Below are positions 33,653 through 45,573 of a stretch of DNA of 64,000 bases, in pieces. The stretch comes from Spiroplasma diminutum CUAS-1 (GTDB lineage: Bacteria; Bacillota_I; Bacilli_A; Mycoplasmatales; Mycoplasmataceae): positions 868,001-932,000 of the forward strand of contig NC_021833.1 in assembly GCF_000439455.1 (NCBI RefSeq), written 5' to 3'. Within the stretch, counting starts at the first letter, position 1. The number at the start of each line of letters is the position of its first letter. Position numbers and translations under genes: made by a program. The notes under the pieces are model-generated. The model was not told where the DNA came from. It worked only from the letters and a program-made list of their open reading frames with translations, and searched no databases.

Positions 33653-33774
33653 AGTTCTCCTTTTTAAAAATAAATCGACGACTATAAAATAAGCTATTTT
33701 TTATTTAAATAACTTATAAAAATTTAGTTGTAATTAACAGGTTCTTGTTTTTCTTTAATTAAATCAGAATTATA

Positions 33775-33850
33775 AATAGAAATTATAGAGATTGAATAGG
33801 TTCAATCGTAGAGACACCAACCCAATATGTTGGCTTATACAAGTTCTATT
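33775..33850 (-). ncRNA. guanine-type purine riboswitch
   Basis: A three-way junction typical of purine aptamers can be drawn. P1 is 13 bp with one mismatch (33838-33850 with 33775-33787). J1/2 is UAAG. P2 is CCAAC/GUUGG with loop AUAUUGG. J2/3 is UGUCUCUACG, close to the conserved GUUUCUAC. P3 is AUUGAA/UUCAAU with loop CCUA, whose CC can pair with the GG of loop 2. J3/1 is CUC. The last C before P1 (33788) corresponds to the C that selects guanine over adenine. Gene context (purine permease, hpt) agrees. The expression platform between 33660 and 33770 is not clear. Confidence 0.85.
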
Positions 33851-33893
33851 AATTACATTTATATTTTATATTTTTTATTTAAAAATGCAAAGT

Positions 33894-33920
33894 AAAAAAA
33901 CCTATTATTAAGGTTTTTTT
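33894..33920 (-). terminator. terminator after YczE-like gene
   Basis: 10-bp arms AAAAAAACCT/AGGTTTTTTT with a 7-base loop; overlaps the stop of the 33920 gene. It also separates it from the riboswitch transcript. Confidence 0.85.
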
Positions 33921-34747
33921 TATTTTTTATTACTTAATTTTTCATAATCTATAAATTTGTTTAAAATATTTAATTGAGTATTTACAATAGGTCCTACAAG
34001 GAAGGTAAAGCAAATTGTTCCTAACCCAAAATTTGTAAGTAAGAAATTAGTTTTATTAGACCCCTCTTCACCAATAATAAATGGAAATAAAATAAAACCT
34101 AAAATTAAGATACTTATATCTATTAATAATCTCCCCATTGCATAGTTCATTTTAGTTAAACGTATAAACTGAGTACATATATTATTAAATGGTCCCAATA
34201 GCAATCCTGATTTTACCCATAAAGCTATTCCAATTACAAATGCTAGAAATCCCCCAATTAAAGCTAAATTTCTAATTGCAAGATTATTTGGATCAGTATT
34301 TTTTATATTTAATTCTGATAAACTTCTTAAAAATAATCCAACTATTTGAGGAACAATAAATGTTATTGCAATATCTGCAATAACAACGAATAGAAAACTA
34401 AATCAAATTATTTTAGATTTTAATTTTTTATATTCCTCCATTGTTGGTTTAATTGAAAATCCTATAGCAAAAATAATTAATATTATATATACCAGTGTTA
34501 AACTTGTTGGATAAAATTTATTTAAAACTTCACCTCTCACAGATCCGTCCTTTGAAAATGGCTCAACTAATGATAAAGCATTATAGATAAATCAGTCTAT
34601 TTGACTACCCCCAACTGCTGGTTGTTGATATAGTGCTAAACCAAAAGAACTGACTATTACTCCTAATATTAATAAGATCACTTTTATTAATATACCTTTT
34701 CAGTTATTTTTAATAAGCTTTTTTTGATTTTTTAATCAATATTTCAT
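33920..34747 (-). CDS. YczE/YitT-like integral membrane protein, 275 aa
   Basis: About five or six membrane helices, with the features of the YczE-type family found across mollicutes: an N-terminal FGLALYQQPAVGGSQIDWFIYN region and C-terminal GPFNNICTQFIRLTKMNYAMGR then a helix. The role is unknown; this family has been linked only loosely to transport. It starts at the ATG at 34747 after AAGGAG. It contains one of only two TGG Trp codons I saw (ALWVKSG), beside several TGA. Downstream of the small HTH gene. Confidence 0.7.
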
Positions 34748-34796
34748 ATTATTCTCCTTGCAATGAAACTTTTCAAAAAAAATAGGCCAAAAATGC

Positions 34797-34970
34797 CTAC
34801 TTTTCGTATTTTGTTTTCAAAGCTTCTTCTCCGCCTTGTTCGTATTTTTTAACTCAATTTCTAAGAGAAACAACACTTACATTTCTTGTTGGTGCAAATT
34901 GAGTAGCTTTGACACCACTATTTTTGAAATCTTTAATAATTTTAACTTTTTCTTCAACTGTTAAATGCAT
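34797..34970 (-). CDS. small helix-turn-helix protein, 57 aa
   Basis: MHLTVEEKVKIIKDFKNSG..., with an HTH of the IS3/IS150 OrfA or Psq type (SVVSLRNWVKKYEQGGEEAL). TGA in RNW is Trp. The ATG at 34970 has AGGGAG upstream. It lies 34 bases after fba and 49 before the YczE-like gene, so it is probably co-transcribed. No transposase catalytic region or terminal repeats follow, so it may be a domesticated regulator or a remnant. Too short for the ORF cut-off used in many annotations. Confidence 0.6.
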
Positions 34971-35004
34971 ATATTTATCTCCCTAATAAACGTTTATTAA
35001 ATTC

Positions 35005-35895
35005 TTAAGCTTTTCCTTGACAACCAAAAACTTTTGTTAAGTCCATGAATGTTTGTTTTAAAGCTTTATATCCTGGTGCTAATAATTTACGTGGATCAAA
35101 TCCTTTAGCTTCATCATCTAAATCTTTTTTAGCTTCAATGTATTCTCTTGTTGCATCTCTGAAAGCTAATTGTAATTCTGTGTTAACATTAATTTTTGAA
35201 ATTCCTAATTTAATAGCTTTTTCAACTTGATCTTGAGGAATTCCTGAACCCCCATGTAAAACCATTGGTAATTTACATGCTGCTTGTAATTCTTCTAATG
35301 TATCAAATGATAATGATTTTCATCATTCTGGATATTTTCCATGAATATTTCCAATTCCAGCAGCTAACATTGTAATTCCTGTAGTTGCCATTTCTGCTGC
35401 TTGATTAGGATCTCCTAATTCACCTTCACCAACAACTCCGTCTTCTTCTCCACCAATTGAGCCAATTTCAGCTTCAACTGAAACTTCATGTTCATTTGCA
35501 AAGTCCATTAATTCTTTAACTTTTGAAATGTTTTCTTCGTATGGTAAGTGTGATCCATCAAACATAACTGATGAATATCCTGCTTCTATACATTTTTTAG
35601 CCATTTCAACTGATTGACCATGATCTAAGTGTAAAGCAACTGGTACAGTAATGTTTAATGTTTCTAATAAACCATTAACCATCCCAACTACCACTGGTGC
35701 TCCACCCATATATTTTAATGCTCCTTCTGAAGTAGCAATAATAACTGGTGTATTTGATTCTTGAGCTGCTTCTAAAATAGATTTAGTTCATTCTAAGTTA
35801 TTAATGTTAAAGTGACCAATTGCGTATTTATTTGCATGAGCATCTTTTACCATTTTTGTAGAATTAACTAATTTTGAATGATAAATTCTTGACAT
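35005..35895 (-). CDS. fba: fructose-bisphosphate aldolase, class II
   Basis: Zinc-dependent glycolytic aldolase. 296 residues. HLDHG (zinc ligands), SVMFDGSHLPYEEN, SVEAEIGSIGGEEDG and the NVNTELQLAF phosphate region are present. TGA codons are Trp (NNLEWTKS, PEWWKSL). It starts at the ATG at 35895 after AGGAGG. Confidence 0.97.
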
Positions 35896-35928
35896 ATTTT
35901 TTCCTCCTAAAGTTTTTTATACTTAAAG

Positions 35929-35955
35929 ATTATACAACTTTATTCCTATATACAA
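35929..35955 (-). promoter_or_regulatory. fba promoter
   Basis: -10 TATAAT (35929-35934) with TTGTAT (35950-35955) as a possible -35, but only a 15-base spacer. The -10 is convincing; the -35 less so. Confidence 0.55.
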
Positions 35956-36000
35956 TAGAGTTTTTTAACTATATTATTTTGAAAGACTATATTTTCTAAT

Positions 36001-36507
36001 CTATAAGTTATATTTATCAATAATTTTCTCTTTAAAATTAATCTTTCTTAACGTAAAGAGAATTATTATGGAAATAAAAATATTTGCAAAATATTGAATA
36101 GCATCTGTTGTGGCTTCAATGATAGCAAATGAGCTATCAAATAGTATATATACATATAAAACATATATAAAAATTCATAAATAACTTAAGAAAATATTTA
36201 TATATGTATTTATATATCTTTTTAAAAAAATAAATGTAAAAGTAATTAATACTTTAACCATAATTGTAATAGGTATGTAAATTGCACTTGCTGCAAATAA
36301 ATCAATACCTATTCCTGCTAAAATAGCTGAAATTACTAAAGTAAAAGGATTTAGAAAATTTAAAAGAGCAAGAAAAATAACATCTGATATTTGAAATATA
36401 CTTTTACCAGTACCAATTGAAATTAAATTAGTTATTATTCCCATTACAAACATAAGTGTTGTTAAGATTGCACATAATGTTACTTGTTTGGTATTTATTT
36501 TTTTCAT
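36001..36507 (-). CDS. ECF transporter S component
   Basis: Small membrane protein of 168 residues with five to six helices. It begins MKKINTKQVTLCAILTTLMF and has GKSIFQISDVIFLALLNFLNP then ILAGIGIDLFAASAIYIP, the usual pattern of substrate-binding S components (folate/pantothenate/thiamine type) of energy-coupling factor transporters. TGA at 36175-36177 is Trp, and the true end is TAG at 36001. No EcfA/T genes are in the window, so it likely shares a module encoded elsewhere. Vitamin substrate unknown. Confidence 0.75.
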
Positions 36508-36539
36508 TTATATTCACCTACTTAAATTTTAGATAAAAA

Positions 36540-36569
36540 AAACAAAAAATAAATACTTATTTTTTGTTT
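36540..36569 (-). terminator. terminator after pyrG
   Basis: 13-bp perfect arms with an ATAC loop and T-tract; overlaps the pyrG stop codon. Confidence 0.8.
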
Positions 36570-38149
36570 ATATGATTTATAAAGCCCATAAATAATGGAT
36601 TTGGCTTATTTGGTCTTGAAGTAAATTCAGGATGATATTGAGCTGCAATGAAGAAATCATTTTTTGAATATTCAATTATTTCAACAAGATCTTTTTCTAA
36701 ATACAGTCCTGAAAAAATGATTCCATTTTCTTCAAATTGTTTTCTAAAATCATTATTAAATTCATATCTATGTCTATGTCTTTCAATTGCTTCCTTACCT
36801 TTATATAATTCAGAGGCCAAAGTATTTTCTTTAATTGAAGTTATATATCTTCCCAATCTTAATGTTCCTCCAATATTTTCTCTATTTTTACCATGAAGAA
36901 TATCAATAATTGGATTTTTAGTATTTGGATCTAATTCAGTTGTATTTGCATCTTCTAAGTTTAAAACATTTCTTGCAAATTCAATGCAAGCAACTTGCAT
37001 TCCTAAGCATATTCCTAAATATGCAATATTATTTTCTCTAGCATACTGTGCAGCAAGTATTTTACCTTCTACTCCCTCTTCACCAAATCCACCAGGAACT
37101 AAAATTCCTTTTGCATTTGCTAATTGCTCTTTAACATTATTTTTATTAAGTTTTCTAGCATTAATTCAATTAATTTTTATTTTTTTATTAATTTCATACC
37201 CTGCAAATTTTAAAGATTCCATAACCGATAAATAAGCATCACTTAATTCTACATATTTTCCAACTATATGTACTTCTAAAATTTCTTTTGAGTTTTCAAT
37301 ATTATTAACAAGTTTTTTTCAATCATTTAGATTTGTTTCTTGTAGGTCCAATTTTAATTGTCTTGCTGTAATTTTATGTAAATTTCCGCTTTCCAAAACT
37401 AATGGTACTTTGTAAATAGAATCACTATCGGGACAAGAAATCACGTTTTCTTCTGGAATACTACATAGCAATGAAATTTTATCCTTTAGTCTTTTCTCAA
37501 ATTCTGTTTCACTTCTCGCAACAATAACATCTGGCTGTATTCCTAAACTTAATAATTCTTTCACAGAATGTTGGATAGGTTTAGTTTTAAACTCTGCTGA
37601 AACTTTAAGATATGGTAATAGAGCAACATGAATAAACATTACATTATCTTTTCCTTGCTCCATTCTTACCTGTCTTAACGCTTCTAAAAATGGTTGAGAT
37701 TCAATATCTCCAACAGTCCCACCAATTTCTGTAATTACAACATCAGCTTTACTTTCAAGTTCAGCTTTATAAATTCTTTGTTTAATTTCATTTGTAATAT
37801 GTGGAATTACTTGAACAGTTTTACCACCAAATTTACCATTTCTTTCTTTTTCAAGTGCTTCATAATAAATTTTTCCAGCAGATGTAGAAGAGATTTTTGA
37901 TAAGTTTACATCAATAAATCTTTCATAATGACCCAAATCTAAATCTGTTTCGCCACCATCATCTGTAACATAGACTTCTCCATGTTCTATTGGATTAATA
38001 GTTCCTGGATCAATATTTAAATATGGATCAAATTTTTGCATAAATATTTTTAATCCACTATTTTTTAAAAGAACCCCTAAAGAACTTCCTGTAATACCTT
38101 TTCCTAAACCAGATACTACTCCTCCTGTAATAAATATATGTTTTGCCAT
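36557..38149 (-). CDS. pyrG: CTP synthase
   Basis: Makes CTP from UTP with glutamine and ATP. 530 residues, full length. The N-terminal synthetase starts [18 protein letters not shown], with [11 protein letters not shown]; the C-terminal glutaminase has [18 protein letters not shown] (nucleophile Cys) and the His-Glu pair in YHPEF. Rebuilt across TGA(Trp). An intrinsic terminator lies in the gap after rpoE, so pyrG may be read through or have its own promoter. Confidence 0.98.
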
Positions 38150-38175
38150 TGTACAATTCTCCTTTTAAAAATAAA

Positions 38176-38197
38176 AAGTAGTTGTTAAAAACTACTT
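38176..38197 (-). terminator. terminator between rpoE and pyrG
   Basis: 8-bp arms AAGTAGTT/AACTACTT, 6-base loop, long T-tract on the minus strand, between the rpoE stop and the pyrG start. In Bacillus the same position holds the CTP-sensing pyrG attenuator, but I see no GGGC start motif here. Confidence 0.7.
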
Positions 38198-38213
38198 ATG
38201 ATTAAGTTATTTT

Positions 38214-38681
38214 TTAATATTCATCTTCATCAATATCATCATCTTCATCAATATCATCCTCATCATCATCTTCATCAATATCATCTAAGGTTTCGTCTAA
38301 TGAATCATTATTATTATGGTCTAATAATTTTTTTATTTTACCAACATGCTCACCTGTATCATCGTTATAAAGATCTGAGTCCATTATTGAATCAATGTCT
38401 TCAAATTCTTCTGTTGTTTCAAACTTATCAACATACTCATATTGTTTTTTAACATCATCAAATTTAAGATAATCTCTTAAACCTCATTTACCATCAGATG
38501 TTAATGCAAATCTATTATCAAGAACCAAATCGCTATAAAGTTCAGCTATAATTTCATTTTTGAAATCATTGTCTCCGTTTATTTCTTTAGATATTGTATT
38601 TCAAATATCTTCAAAAGACACATTATCTTTACAATCATTTAAATAATTGTAAGCTAAATTAATCGGTGATAATTTACTCAT
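38214..38681 (-). CDS. rpoE: RNA polymerase delta subunit
   Basis: Firmicute-type delta factor that weakens nucleic-acid binding and speeds recycling of RNA polymerase. 155 residues: an N-terminal winged-helix region (VSFEDIWNTISKEI, DNRFALTSDGKWGLRDYLK) and an acidic disordered tail (DDIDEDDDEDDIDEDDDI). Three-base Asp/Glu codons make the tail DNA repetitive. TGA codons are Trp. Between the HD gene and pyrG, the same rpoE-pyrG order as in Bacillus. Confidence 0.93.
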
Positions 38682-38701
38682 AACAATTTCCTCCATATTT
38701 T

Positions 38702-39892
38702 CTATTCTACATTATACTTTGGAAAAATATAAATTTTTTTTATATTATTCTTCCAATCTGTATTAATTATTTCTGAAAGATCTTTTAAATTACTTAAGTT
38801 ATTATCCTTTAAAATATATATATTTTCGTCTTTCTTTTCAGAACTGTCTTTGTAAATGAATATATCTTTGACAGTTATAATATCAAAATAATAATTTACA
38901 TCTCCTTTAAAATTAGATTTCATATTATTAAATTCTTCTTCAGTTATATCTGATGAAGCTTTTAAAAATTTTCTATTTTGAAGTCTATTCGACAAATCAC
39001 TTAATATTTCATCATTTTCCTCTTTTAAAAGCTTGAATAATTCAAACATTGTATAATCATCTAAATATACATATTTTTCCAAAGGCATTGGTTTTTCATG
39101 AAATATTTCTTCAAATAAATTTACTGGTTTAGAATGTTTAAATCTATAGTTATTTAAGTATAAATATTTAAATCTTTTGAATCACATTTTAAATGTATTA
39201 TCAAAAGCAGTAGAAATTTTATGTTCATAAACTTGTTTAAACATATGATATCTTCCTAACAAAAAATTTTCTATTGCATTTAATGTTTTATTTGAGAATA
39301 CAAGCTTATTATCATGAATTTTTGCATTTCTTATAATTCAATCAATATCTGGTTTTGAATAATTTACACCAGCTCCTTTTGAATCTCTTTGTAAGTAGTC
39401 TAATCTATCTGCATCTAATTGACTTGAAACAAGTGAATTAACAACTTTATTTTGATGCTTACCTTCAATAACAGAAACAACCTCATCAGGATCAACTCCA
39501 TTATTAATAAGAACCTTATTAATTTGTGAATTACCTTTTATTATATCAACTGTATATTCTTCATGAGATCTTGTTGAAATTAATTCAAACGTATGTGAAA
39601 AAGCCCCATGACCTATATCATGTAATAAACCTGCTACTTTTAATACTTTTTTATCTTTTTCATTAATATGCTCATTTATAGCATCATTTTCTAAAAATTT
39701 GCATATCACGTGATATACACCAATACAGTGTGAGAATCTTGTATGATTTGCACTTGGAAATACAAATTGTCCTCCACCTAATTGAATTATTCTTCTAAGT
39801 CTTTGAAATTCATTTGTATCAATTAATTCTGTAAAAAGTTTATCTTCAAAATAAATCTCTCCATGAACATTATCTCTTATAAATTTTTCCAT
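38702..39892 (-). CDS. HD-domain phosphohydrolase (YwfO/dGTPase-like)
   Basis: 396 residues. It starts MEKFIRDNVHGEIYFEDKL, the usual start of the YwfO/SAMHD1-related family. HD motifs: RFSHCIGVYHV, LLHDIGHGAFSH and SQLDADRLDYLQRDS. Probably a triphosphohydrolase or phosphatase on (d)NTPs. TGA(Trp) codons around 39090-39337. The ATG at 39892 follows AGAGGC, overlapping the end of gltX. A 14-bp palindrome in its 5' part contains the ParB-site core. Confidence 0.9.
39703..39716. other. ParB-site-like palindrome inside HD gene
   Basis: ATATCACGTGATAT, a perfect 14-bp palindrome with the parS core TCACGTGA; it matches 11 of 16 positions of the Bacillus consensus when flanks are included. About 3.5 kb from parB. 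It lies in codons for VYHVIC, so it could be chance. Confidence 0.25.
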
Positions 39893-39904
39893 ATTTTTTG
39901 CCTC

Positions 39905-41807
<1,903 letters not shown>

Positions 41808-41840
41808 ATTGACTCCTTTTAACAAATTGATTATAAAATA

Positions 41841-41879
41841 AAAATTGATTTATACCTAATTAAGTTATAAATCAATTTT
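41841..41879 (-). terminator. terminator after ychF
   Basis: 14-bp perfect arms AAAATTGATTTATA/TATAAATCAATTTT, overlapping the ychF stop. Confidence 0.8.
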
Positions 41880-42975
41880 ATTTATTAAATTTAAAGAAGC
41901 AAACATCTCCATCTTGAACAATATAGTTTTTTCCTTCAAGTTTAATTTTTCCACTATTTTTTAAAGATTGTTCATCACCAAGCTCAAATATATCTTCACA
42001 TTTATAAACATCTGCTTTTATAAAACCTTTTTCAAAATCTGTATGAATAATTCCTGCACATTGTGGAGCAGTTGAACCTTCTTTAAATTGTCAACCTCTT
42101 GCTTCCTGAGGACCACAAGTAAAATATGTTTTCAATCCTAATGTAGAATAGGCAGCTTTTATTAATTGCTCTAAACCAGAAGTTTCAATTCCTGCGTCTT
42201 GAAGGAACACATCCTTTTCTTCTTTTTCAAGTTCACTTAATTCTTCTTCAATTTTTGCAGAAATTTTTACAACTTGTGAATTACAAGATGCTGCATAGTC
42301 TTTTACAAGTTTTACGTATTTATTATCTTCTCTAACTTCATCTTCACCAACGTTTGCAACATAAATAAATTGTTTAGTTGTTAATAGTTGAAAAGATTTA
42401 ATTGCTAATTTCTCTTCTTCATTAAATTCTAATTTATTTAAAAGTTTTCCTTCACTAAGTTGAGTTTCTAATTTTTTTAATAATGTGTATTCAAAAATAA
42501 TATCTTTATCCTTTGTTGATTTAAATTTAGGTTCAACTTTTGCAAGTCTTTTTTTAATGCTTGATTCATCAGAAAGTATTAATTCCAATTCAATTATTTC
42601 AATATCTCTTATTGGATCAACACTACCTTCTACATGAGTTATTTCTTTCGAATCAAAACATCTTATAACTTCACAAATAGCATCAGTTTCTCTAATATTT
42701 GCAAGAAATGCATTACCTAAACCTTCACCCTTACTTGCTCCTGCAATTAAACCAGCTATGTCAACAAACTCTATTGTTGTATAAATAGTTTTTTTTGAAT
42801 TAAATATCTTTGCAAGATTATCTAACCTCTGATCTGGAACCTCTACAACTCCAACATTTGGTTCAATAGTTGCGAAAGGATAGTTAGCTGCCTCAACTTT
42901 TGAGTTAGTAATTGCATTAAATAAAGTTGATTTACCAACATTTGGTAAACCCACTATTCCAACTTGTAATCCCAT
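41878..42975 (-). CDS. ychF: redox-regulated ribosome-binding ATPase YchF
   Basis: Obg-family P-loop ATPase. 365 residues. GLPNVGKSTLFNAIT, DIAGLIAGASKGEGLGN, NVGEDE, and the C-terminal TGS-like domain FTCGPQEARGW. TGA in GWQF at 42091 is Trp and the real end is 41878. It follows the DUF951 gene by one base, as in Bacillus yyzM-yyaF. Confidence 0.96.
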
Positions 42976-42976
42976 A

Positions 42977-43162
42977 TTATTTTCTACTTTCTATTTTTTT
43001 TATTATTTTAATAAGTTTATCTTTTGTGAACTCCAAAATTAAATTTTCATCCAAATTGGATCTCAATTTAAATATTGTTCCTGTTCTAACAACTATTCAA
43101 TAAGCAGTTTTGCTTGGGTGATTCTTCTTTAAATAAATTTTATCATCGATATTAATCGTCAT
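42977..43162 (-). CDS. DUF951 (YyzM-like) protein, Cys-less
   Basis: 61 residues: MTINIDDKIYLKKNHPSKTAYWIVVRTG..., which fits the DUF951 start (KxHPxxxxxWxVxRxG). The usual KCxxC zinc-like motif is absent (TIFKLRSNLDENLIL instead). The start overlaps the 3' end of parB by 11 bases and it ends one base before ychF. The position between parB and ychF is the same as yyzM in Bacillus, supporting the assignment. Confidence 0.75.
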
Positions 43163-44027
43163 CAGTTAATCCTAATAATTCTAAAACTCTATTTAAATCA
43201 TCATCATCAGAATATCTAATTGTTAATTTACCATTATCAATTGAAACTTTTGTTCCAAGTCTTCTCATCATTTTATTTTCCATATAAACTACTGCTGGTT
43301 TTTTTACAAAACTCTCTTGTCCAGTAGTTTTTGAAGAATTACTATTTTTTATTAATTGTTCAACTTCTCTTGCTGTAAGATCTTTTTCAAGAATTTGTTT
43401 GAATATTGAATTTAGAAGATCTTCATTATTTGTAATTGATAATAACGGTTTTGCTTGACCCATTGTAATTTTTCTTTGTAACATTGCGTCTTGCACTATT
43501 TGAGGTAAATTCAAAAGTCTCATTATATTTGCAATATGAGATCTAGATTTACCAACTCTTGATGCAATTTCTTCTTGTTTTAATTTTAAGTTTGCTGAAA
43601 GCTTTTTATAAGCAACAGCTTCTTCTATATCTAACAAATCTACTCTTTGAATATTTTCAATAATAGCAAATTCTTCCATTTGATTTGAATCTAATTTCAA
43701 AACAATTGCTGGTATTTCTTTTAAACCTGCTAATTTCGCAGCCCTAGTTCTTCTTTCACCTGCAACAATTTCATTTTTAGTATTAATAATTACTGGCTGA
43801 ATTATTCCATGAATTTTGATTGATTCAGCAAGTTCTTTTAATTCATCATCTTCAAAAGTTTTTCTTGGTTGATATGGATTGGCAATTAATGAGTTAACAT
43901 CAACCATAGTTTTATTACTATCTGCTTTTTCTTTATCATTTTCAATAACACCAATTATATCAGATACGGATTCTCCAAAAATATCATCTAATCCTTTAAA
44001 ATTATATTTTCCTTTAGTTTTGGCCAT
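43152..44027 (-). CDS. parB: chromosome partitioning protein ParB
   Basis: CTP-dependent DNA clamp that loads at parS. 291 residues: N-terminal VNSLIANPYQPRKTFEDDEL, CTP-binding box AGERRTRAAKLAGL, ENIQRVDLLDIEEAVAY, HTH VGKSRSHIANIMRLLNLP, and a C-terminal dimerisation domain. The start overlaps parA by 14 bases. Confidence 0.95.
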   Translation of the reverse strand: MAKTKGKYNFKGLDDIFGESVSDIIGVIENDKEKADSNKTMVDVNSLIANPYQPRKTFEDDELKELAESIKIHGIIQPVIINTKNEIVAGERRTRAAKLAGLKEIPAIVLKLDSNQMEEFAIIENIQRVDLLDIEEAVAYKKLSANLKLKQEEIASRVGKSRSHIANIMRLLNLPQIVQDAMLQRKITMGQAKPLLSITNNEDLLNSIFKQILEKDLTAREVEQLIKNSNSSKTTGQESFVKKPAVVYMENKMMRRLGTKVSIDNGKLTIRYSDDDDLNRVLELLGLTDDD

Positions 44028-44787
44028 TTTCTTTTAATACCTCTTTTACAAATTCAATGTAAGCAATTGAACCTGCTCCATTTTTATCATATTCATAAAT
44101 TGATTTACCTTCTATTGAAGATTCAGAAATTTTTATATTTCTTGGAATAACAGATTTATAAACTTTTGGACCAAATGTCTTCATGATTTCTTCTAAAACA
44201 TCATGTGCTAATCTTGTACGTGAATCAAACATTGTTACAAGTACTCCTTCAATTGTTAAATCTGGATTCAACGTTTCTTTGACTTTTTTTATTGTTCTTA
44301 AAAGTTGAGCAACCCCGTGCATAGCATAATGTTCTGCTTGAATTGGTATTAAAACAGTATCAGATATTGCTAAACCATTTCTATTAATTAACCCTAAACT
44401 TGGTGGACAATCAATTATAACAAAATCATATTGATCACCAAGTCCTTTAATTTCATCTCTTAAAACATTTTGATTGTTTGTTTTTTGTTCTAATAAAATT
44501 AAATCAACTGCAGCTACATCTATTGAACTTGGTGCCAAATCAATATTAGGTTTAATATCTTTTATTATTATTTCTGATAAAGTTTTTTCTCCTACAAAGA
44601 CATGGTACATACTTAAAGTATTACTATCTATTTCAAAACCAACACCTGTAGTTGCATTAAATTGTGGGTCCATATCTATAAGTAGAACCCTCTTATTTGC
44701 AAGAGCAAGACCACATGCTAAGTTTACTGAAGTAGTTGTTTTACCTACTCCGCCTTTTTGATTTGAAACTGAAATTATTTTTGCCAT
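44014..44787 (-). CDS. parA: chromosome partitioning ATPase ParA (Soj)
   Basis: MinD/ParA ATPase acting with ParB. 257 residues. Deviant Walker A NQKGGVGKTTTSVNLA, LIDMDPQFNATTG, and VIIDCPPSLG. No in-frame TGA is needed. Start ATG 44787. Its -10 TATAAT (44809-44814) sits inside an AT-rich inverted repeat. Confidence 0.97.
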   Translation of the reverse strand: MAKIISVSNQKGGVGKTTTSVNLACGLALANKRVLLIDMDPQFNATTGVGFEIDSNTLSMYHVFVGEKTLSEIIIKDIKPNIDLAPSSIDVAAVDLILLEQKTNNQNVLRDEIKGLGDQYDFVIIDCPPSLGLINRNGLAISDTVLIPIQAEHYAMHGVAQLLRTIKKVKETLNPDLTIEGVLVTMFDSRTRLAHDVLEEIMKTFGPKVYKSVIPRNIKISESSIEGKSIYEYDKNGAGSIAYIEFVKEVLKENGQN

Positions 44788-44800
44788 AAATTACCCCTCA

Positions 44801-44830
44801 TAATAAATATTATATAATAAATATTTATTA
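44801..44830 (-). promoter_or_regulatory. parA -10 within inverted repeat
   Basis: TAATAAATATT and AATATTTATTA (11-bp arms) flank the TATAAT at 44809-44814 and overlap the rsmG stop. May be an operator or a weak attenuator; AT-rich palindromes are common here. Confidence 0.35.
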
Positions 44831-45523
44831 TTTTCCTAATGGTCTTTTTCTTATTTGACTATACTGCCTTGGAAATTCCAAGGGAGTTTGTTTAACTTTT
44901 TTGTAAAATAAATTATTTCTTTCTCCTAGAACTTCATCATTTAATTCTTGTTTAAAATCAAACATTAGTCCTATTTTAGTTTCTTGACCATTAAGATCGT
45001 TCATTTCATTAATTACATTTTTTGATTTTAAACAAATAAATGAACCATTTATTTTTAAACCTTGAGCTCCTACTTCTAAAAGAATATTTAATGGAGCCAT
45101 TGCTCTCGAAATTACTACATCGAATTTTTCTCTATTCTCTAAAGTATATTCCTCTGCTCTAACATTTAAAGTATATATATCTTCCAATTCTAATTCCCTA
45201 ATTACTTTATTTAAAAAATTTATTTTCTTTCCATTTGACTCAACTAAATAAATTTTTGAAGTTGGATAAATAATTTTTATAACAACACCTGGAAATCCAG
45301 CTCCTGTTCCAATATCTAAAATTTTTAAATTACTTGGATCAAAATGATTTGAAAAAATTAGTGAATCATAAAAATGCTTATCTAAAATATCTTGATCTGT
45401 TATTATAGTTGTTAAGTTATGTATTTTATTTTCCTTCTGAAGAATATTTTTATACATAATTAATTTTTCTTTTTGAGCTTCTGTAATCTTAATATCTAGC
45501 TCATCAAATCTATTTCATAACAT
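44828..45523 (-). CDS. rsmG: 16S rRNA (guanine-N7)-methyltransferase G
   Basis: GidB family; methylates G527 of 16S rRNA with SAM. 231 residues. SAM motif LKILDIGTGAGFPGVVIKI and VISRAMAPLNILLE. ATG 45523 after AAGGAG; the second-to-third codon is TTA-TGA (MLWNRF), TGA = Trp. Upstream of parA, matching gidB-soj order. Confidence 0.95.
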
Positions 45524-45540
45524 AATAATCTCCTTAAAAA

Positions 45541-45569
45541 AAATAAAAAAGCTTGCGCCTTTTTTATTT
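45541..45569 (-). terminator. terminator after permease 1
   Basis: 11-bp arms AAATAAAAAAG/CTTTTTTATTT; ends the nine-gene run that begins at prs. Confidence 0.8.
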
Positions 45570-45573
45570 TACA

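Noticed and set aside
33781-33820. tRNA T-arm-like GGTTCAATC
   Set aside because: It is P3 of the purine riboswitch; no acceptor or anticodon stems fit.
34797-34970. Insertion sequence
   Set aside because: Only an HTH-like small gene is seen; no catalytic transposase or terminal repeats.
38216-38300. Trinucleotide repeat (CATCAT-like) as a microsatellite
   Set aside because: It encodes the acidic Asp/Glu tail of RpoE, a normal family feature.
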